DNA of 64,000 bases from Psychrosphaera haliotis. Its GTDB lineage: Bacteria > Pseudomonadota > Gammaproteobacteria > Enterobacterales > Alteromonadaceae. The notes beneath the pieces were generated by a model. That model was given only the letters and a program-made list of their open reading frames with translations. It was not told the DNA's origin and ran no database searches. Below are positions 60,677 to 64,000 of the stretch, one piece after another; position 1 is the first letter of the stretch; the number at the start of each line of letters is the position of its first letter. The DNA lies in the NCBI RefSeq assembly GCF_009728465.1, contig NZ_WOCD01000003.1:1178001-1242000 (forward strand). Reading direction: 5' to 3'. A program made the translations under genes and the position numbers.

Positions 60677-61543
60677 TTAAACGTTTAGTTTAAACTGGCC
60701 TTGTTTCTTTCTGTTTCTATACATTAAACCTAAACCTACCGCAAACAAAGCGATAGACGTTGGCTCTGGTACGTCTACTACAGCGTTAGAACCAGAGGCT
60801 AATTTAGCTGTAACACCTAACAGTTTGAAAGAATCATAGTCGCAGTTTGCCATTTCATTATATAGGCCAACTAACCAATGTTGGGATTCACCTGTAACAC
60901 CGTTTAATGCGTAATACTGGTCAACACCATTATTACTGTTTGCTTGAGGTGTAGTATTTTTATACATGTCAGCCAACGAGTAAATATCACTCCAAGCCGC
61001 GCCACTACCCATCGCATTTCTTTGCGTATTGCTAATTGCTACTACACCAAAGTCTAATGTGTCATTACCATTACCGTGAGTGTTCTGCCAACCAATGTTG
61101 ATTTGCTCTAATGTAACGTTTTGGCTGAAAGACAATAAAACCATGTCTTGATCAGACCATTGTGCACCTGCAGCACTGTAGTTATCAATTGCATGCTCTG
61201 GGCTATTGCTTGAGCTTTCATCGTTGTTTACTACACCAAATCCGCTGTTTCCACCCCAATAGTAAAGCTCAGCCGATACAACATTGCCATCATATCTATC
61301 TGTATCTGTACTGTTCGTGTCTACAGGCGCCGAGTCAGACCAGGCTGTCATTGTCATTTCAATGCCATTGTTGGTCATTGCAATGGACTCATAGTCACGA
61401 GTTGAGTTTGAATTTGAACCCGCAACAAATACGTCTGTAGATTCAAAATCTGAATTATTAAATGTCCAAGTTGTACTTGTAGGGCTTGCGCTTGCCGAAG
61501 CAACAAAAGCCAATGCCGTAATGGCAGTAATTATTTTCAACAT
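60677..61543 (-). CDS. PEP-CTERM surface protein, XDP1-like
   Basis: 288 residues. Signal peptide (about 1-19), then a Ser/Thr/Asn-rich domain with SPEHAIDN, DMVLLSFSQNVTLEQINIGW and a single Cys (NCDYDSF), then VPEPTS, a hydrophobic helix (IALFAVGLGLMY) and a basic tail (RNRKKQG). The domain resembles exosortase-dependent surface proteins of the XDP1 type from memory of that family; I give this medium weight. A sigma-54-like promoter precedes it at 61611-61626. The prsT-like gene follows. Confidence 0.85.
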   Translation of the reverse strand: MLKIITAITALAFVASASASPTSTTWTFNNSDFESTDVFVAGSNSNSTRDYESIAMTNNGIEMTMTAWSDSAPVDTNSTDTDRYDGNVVSAELYYWGGNSGFGVVNNDESSSNSPEHAIDNYSAAGAQWSDQDMVLLSFSQNVTLEQINIGWQNTHGNGNDTLDFGVVAISNTQRNAMGSGAAWSDIYSLADMYKNTTPQANSNNGVDQYYALNGVTGESQHWLVGLYNEMANCDYDSFKLLGVTAKLASGSNAVVDVPEPTSIALFAVGLGLMYRNRKKQGQFKLNV

Positions 61544-61610
61544 AACTTCTTCCGTTAAAGCCCGATAGTATCGAGCTAATAAAAAATACTTTTCCTAATA
61601 ACCTTGATGT

Positions 61611-61626
61611 AGCAATCATCAGACCA
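61611..61626 (-). promoter_or_regulatory. Candidate sigma-54 promoter of PEP-CTERM gene 2
   Basis: The minus strand reads TGGTCTGATGATTGCT. GG and GC are 10 bases apart and the -12 box TTGCT is perfect, while the -24 box matches only TGG. The -12 box lies about 68 bases before the start codon. Same layout as at 9765-9780. Confidence 0.5.
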
Positions 61627-61727
61627 GTTTGTAACCCCTTGTTTTTAAAGCGATTACAAGCACAACTTATAAAAAGTGTAAAATAACGTGACAGCTACGG
61701 GTTGCATTTTAACCGGATGGAGCATTT

Positions 61728-61754
61728 TTGACCAGATTTAATTTAAACTATTAT
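61728..61754 (+). promoter_or_regulatory. Candidate uvrA promoter
   Basis: TTGACC (61728-61733) and TATTAT (61749-61754) match five of six each, but the spacer is only 15 bases. It lies about 100 bases before the uvrA start. Weak support. Confidence 0.3.
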
Positions 61755-61851
61755 TGATCGTGTTGTTCATTTTATTCATACAGTGTTTTATTTACGCGTT
61801 GGCCGGTTTAGTGTCATACTGTCTGATCTGATAAATAGGTAAGAAGTGAAT

Positions 61852-64000
61852 ATGGACAAGATTGAAGTTCGTGGTGCCCGTACCCACAATTTGAAAAACA
61901 TAGATATTGAGATCCCTCGCGATAAACTTATTGTAATCACTGGCCTGTCAGGTTCAGGTAAATCCTCACTTGCATTTGATACTCTCTATGCCGAAGGTCA
62001 ACGCAGATACGTTGAATCGCTTTCAGCGTATGCTCGTCAGTTTCTATCACTCATGGAAAAGCCTGATGTTGATCATATTGAAGGGCTTTCCCCAGCAATT
62101 TCTATTGAACAAAAGTCTACATCACATAATCCACGTTCTACCGTAGGTACTATCACTGAAATTTATGATTATCTTCGTCTTCTTTATGCGCGAGTAGGCA
62201 CACCAACTTGCCCAACGCATGGCGAACCACTTGAAGCACAAACCGTATCCCAAATGGTCGACCGTGTTTTAGCGTTGCCAGAGAGCTCAAAAATCATGAT
62301 CCTTGCACCGGTTGTAAGAGACCGTAAAGGTGAGCACGTTAAAACTCTCGAAAATTTATCTGCTCAAGGTTTTATTAGAGCCAGAATTGATGGCGAAGTT
62401 TGTGATTTATCAGATCCTCCAGAATTAGAGCTTCACAAAAAGCATACTATTGAAGTGGTTGTGGACCGCTTAAAAGTTCGTGAAGATATTCAGCAGCGTC
62501 TTGCTGAATCAATTGAGACTTCGTTAGATTTAAGTGGCGGTATTGTTAATGTTGCCTTTATGGAAGGTGATCATGAGCCGTTAACTTTCAGCGCAAACTT
62601 TGCCTGTCCAGTCTGTGGTTATTCAATGCAAGAGTTAGAACCTAGACTTTTCTCGTTTAACAATCCCGCAGGGGCGTGTTCAACCTGTGATGGTTTAGGC
62701 GTTAAACAATATTTTGATTCAGATAAAGTCATAATAAACAATGAATTGAGTTTGACCGGCGGAGCGATTAGAGGCTGGGATAAACGCAATTTCTATTATT
62801 TCCAAATGCTTAAGTCCCTGGCAGAGCATTACGACATTGATTTAAGTCAGCCATTTAACGACTTACCCGCAGAGCACCGTCACGTTATTTTAAATGGCAG
62901 CGGTAAACAAAGTATTGAATTCAAATACATGAATGACCGTGGCGACGTAGTGGTTCGAAACCATCCATTTGAAGGTATCTTGCCTAACATGGAACGTCGT
63001 TACAAAGAGACTGAGTCAAACACAGTAAGAGAAGAGCTAACCAAGTATATTAGCACTCAACCTTGTCCTAGCTGTAACGGCAGTCGTCTTCGTGAAGAGG
63101 CTCGTCACGTTTTTGTGACAAACACCAATTTGCCTACCATTACACAAATGTCTATTGGTGAAGCTAGCCAGTTTTTTGAAGACTTAAACCTAAGTGGCCA
63201 AAAAGCACAAATAGCCGAAAAAATTCTAAAAGAAATTCGTGAACGATTAGGTTTCCTAGTGAATGTAGGATTAACCTATTTATCACTTTCTCGAAGCGCC
63301 GAAACATTATCTGGCGGCGAAGCCCAACGAATTCGCCTTGCTAGCCAAATTGGTGCTGGTTTAGTTGGTGTTATGTATGTTCTAGATGAGCCGTCTATTG
63401 GCCTCCACCAGCGTGACAATGACCGTCTACTGCAAACTCTTATACACTTAAGAGATTTGGGTAATACTGTTATTGTTGTAGAGCATGACGAAGATGCTAT
63501 ACGAGCGGCGGATTACGTAATCGATATTGGCCCAGGAGCCGGTGTACATGGTGGTGAAATTATTGCCAAAGGCACGCCTGACGAAGTCAAAAACAATCCA
63601 AATTCAGTGACAGGTCAATTTCTGTCAGGTGTTCGTCAAATTGCAGTACCTAAACAGCGTGTGCCAGTGACAGACCAATGGTTGTCTTTAAAAGGCGCGA
63701 CAGGTAATAATTTACAAAATGTATCAATAGATATTCCTATTGGATTAATGACCTGTGTGACTGGTGTATCAGGCTCAGGTAAATCGACACTTATTAACGG
63801 TACTTTATTCCCAATTGCTCACCGTGAGTTAAACAAGGCCACTTTATCGGAGCCAGCTCCGTATAAAGAAATTACTGGTATTGAGTTGCTTGATAAGGTT
63901 ATTGATATTGACCAAAGTCCAATTGGTCGAACGCCTCGCTCAAACCCAGCAACTTACACCGGCATATTTACCAATATCCGTGATTTGTTTGCTGGTACTC
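61852..64000 (+). CDS. uvrA: Excinuclease ABC subunit A (partial, 3' end cut)
   Basis: The first 716 codons of about 940 are present and the frame is open to the window edge. Damage-sensing ATPase of nucleotide excision repair: first Walker [10 protein letters not shown] (about 32-40), zinc finger Cys pairs CPVC and CSTC, signature [16 protein letters not shown] with [10 protein letters not shown] (near 487-525), and the second Walker [10 protein letters not shown] (about 640). The start ATG at 61852 has AGGTAAGAAG upstream. No internal stop or shift is seen. It is divergent from the PEP-CTERM gene. Confidence 0.97.
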   Translation, partial: MDKIEVRGARTHNLKNIDIEIPRDKLIVITGLSGSGKSSLAFDTLYAEGQRRYVESLSAYARQFLSLMEKPDVDHIEGLSPAISIEQKSTSHNPRSTVGTITEIYDYLRLLYARVGTPTCPTHGEPLEAQTVSQMVDRVLALPESSKIMILAPVVRDRKGEHVKTLENLSAQGFIRARIDGEVCDLSDPPELELHKKHTIEVVVDRLKVREDIQQRLAESIETSLDLSGGIVNVAFMEGDHEPLTFSANFACPVCGYSMQELEPRLFSFNNPAGACSTCDGLGVKQYFDSDKVIINNELSLTGGAIRGWDKRNFYYFQMLKSLAEHYDIDLSQPFNDLPAEHRHVILNGSGKQSIEFKYMNDRGDVVVRNHPFEGILPNMERRYKETESNTVREELTKYISTQPCPSCNGSRLREEARHVFVTNTNLPTITQMSIGEASQFFEDLNLSGQKAQIAEKILKEIRERLGFLVNVGLTYLSLSRSAETLSGGEAQRIRLASQIGAGLVGVMYVLDEPSIGLHQRDNDRLLQTLIHLRDLGNTVIVVEHDEDAIRAADYVIDIGPGAGVHGGEIIAKGTPDEVKNNPNSVTGQFLSGVRQIAVPKQRVPVTDQWLSLKGATGNNLQNVSIDIPIGLMTCVTGVSGSGKSTLINGTLFPIAHRELNKATLSEPAPYKEITGIELLDKVIDIDQSPIGRTPRSNPATYTGIFTNIRDLFAGT

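Larger units (their letters stand above)
61544..61851. other. 308-base divergent intergenic region before uvrA
   Basis: No gene found. It holds the sigma-54-like promoter of the PEP-CTERM gene and the uvrA promoter region. No clear LexA box: the best half-sites are around 61768-61783 and 61819-61834. Confidence 0.5.

Noticed and set aside
61760-61840. Possible LexA boxes before uvrA (half-sites near 61768-61783 and 61819-61834)
   Set aside because: Only one half of CTGT-N8-ACAG is matched in each case, so SOS control of uvrA is not supported by the sequence.

Overview
This 64 kb window reads as chromosomal core DNA of a marine, AT-leaning gammaproteobacterium of the Alteromonadales, most like the Colwelliaceae (a Colwellia or Thalassotalea type). 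That placement is an inference from gene order and protein character: a full MSHA pilus cluster next to mreBCD, a motX gene for a sodium-driven polar flagellum beside rnr and purA, PEP-CTERM proteins with a PrsT-like TPR protein, and several c-di-GMP proteins. Almost everything is on the minus strand. No tRNA, rRNA, CRISPR array, prophage or complete insertion sequence was recognised.

Left part (1-8.9 kb): the end of a GGDEF gene and a cheX gene on the plus strand, then on the minus strand an unknown exported protein, nagA, a PAS-PAS-GGDEF cyclase, a frameshifted alr, dnaB, and an ECF sigma / anti-sigma / DUF4097 operon. Next (8.9-27.9 kb): a PEP-CTERM protein, rplI-rpsR-priB-rpsF, a thioredoxin-like protein, rlmB, rnr, motX, an S41 protease lipoprotein, purA, a DUF2065 gene, hflC-hflK-hflX-hfq-miaA-mutL, an AmiB-type amidase and tsaE. 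This is the same neighbourhood as the E. coli dnaB to tsaE region. At about 27.88 kb it passes directly into rng-maf-mreD-mreC-mreB, a cluster that is elsewhere in E. coli.

The MSHA pilus locus fills 32.5-52.5 kb (transcribed mshI, I2, J, K, L, M, N, E, G, F, B, A, C, D, O, P, Q). It ends in a very large MshQ-like protein of 2143 residues with seven discoidin-like and seven shorter repeats, a LamG domain and an MshQ C-terminus. A PLP-dependent deaminase (plus strand) separates mshI from csrD/mshH, which is frameshifted. The right end (55.6-64 kb) holds ssb, a YajR-like MFS gene, a PrsT-like TPR gene, a second PEP-CTERM gene and divergent uvrA, cut by the window edge.

The most useful observations are: two genes (alr and csrD) broken by the same lesion, one A short in an A run and both repaired by a -1 shift, with alr carrying a perfect dnaX-type slippery heptamer in the right phase; matching sigma-54-type promoters in front of both PEP-CTERM genes; and the 7+7 repeat architecture of the MshQ-like protein. 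c-di-GMP links several parts: GGDEF proteins at the left, the MshEN domain of MshE, and CsrD beside the pilus locus. I did not find a clear, wholly new system.
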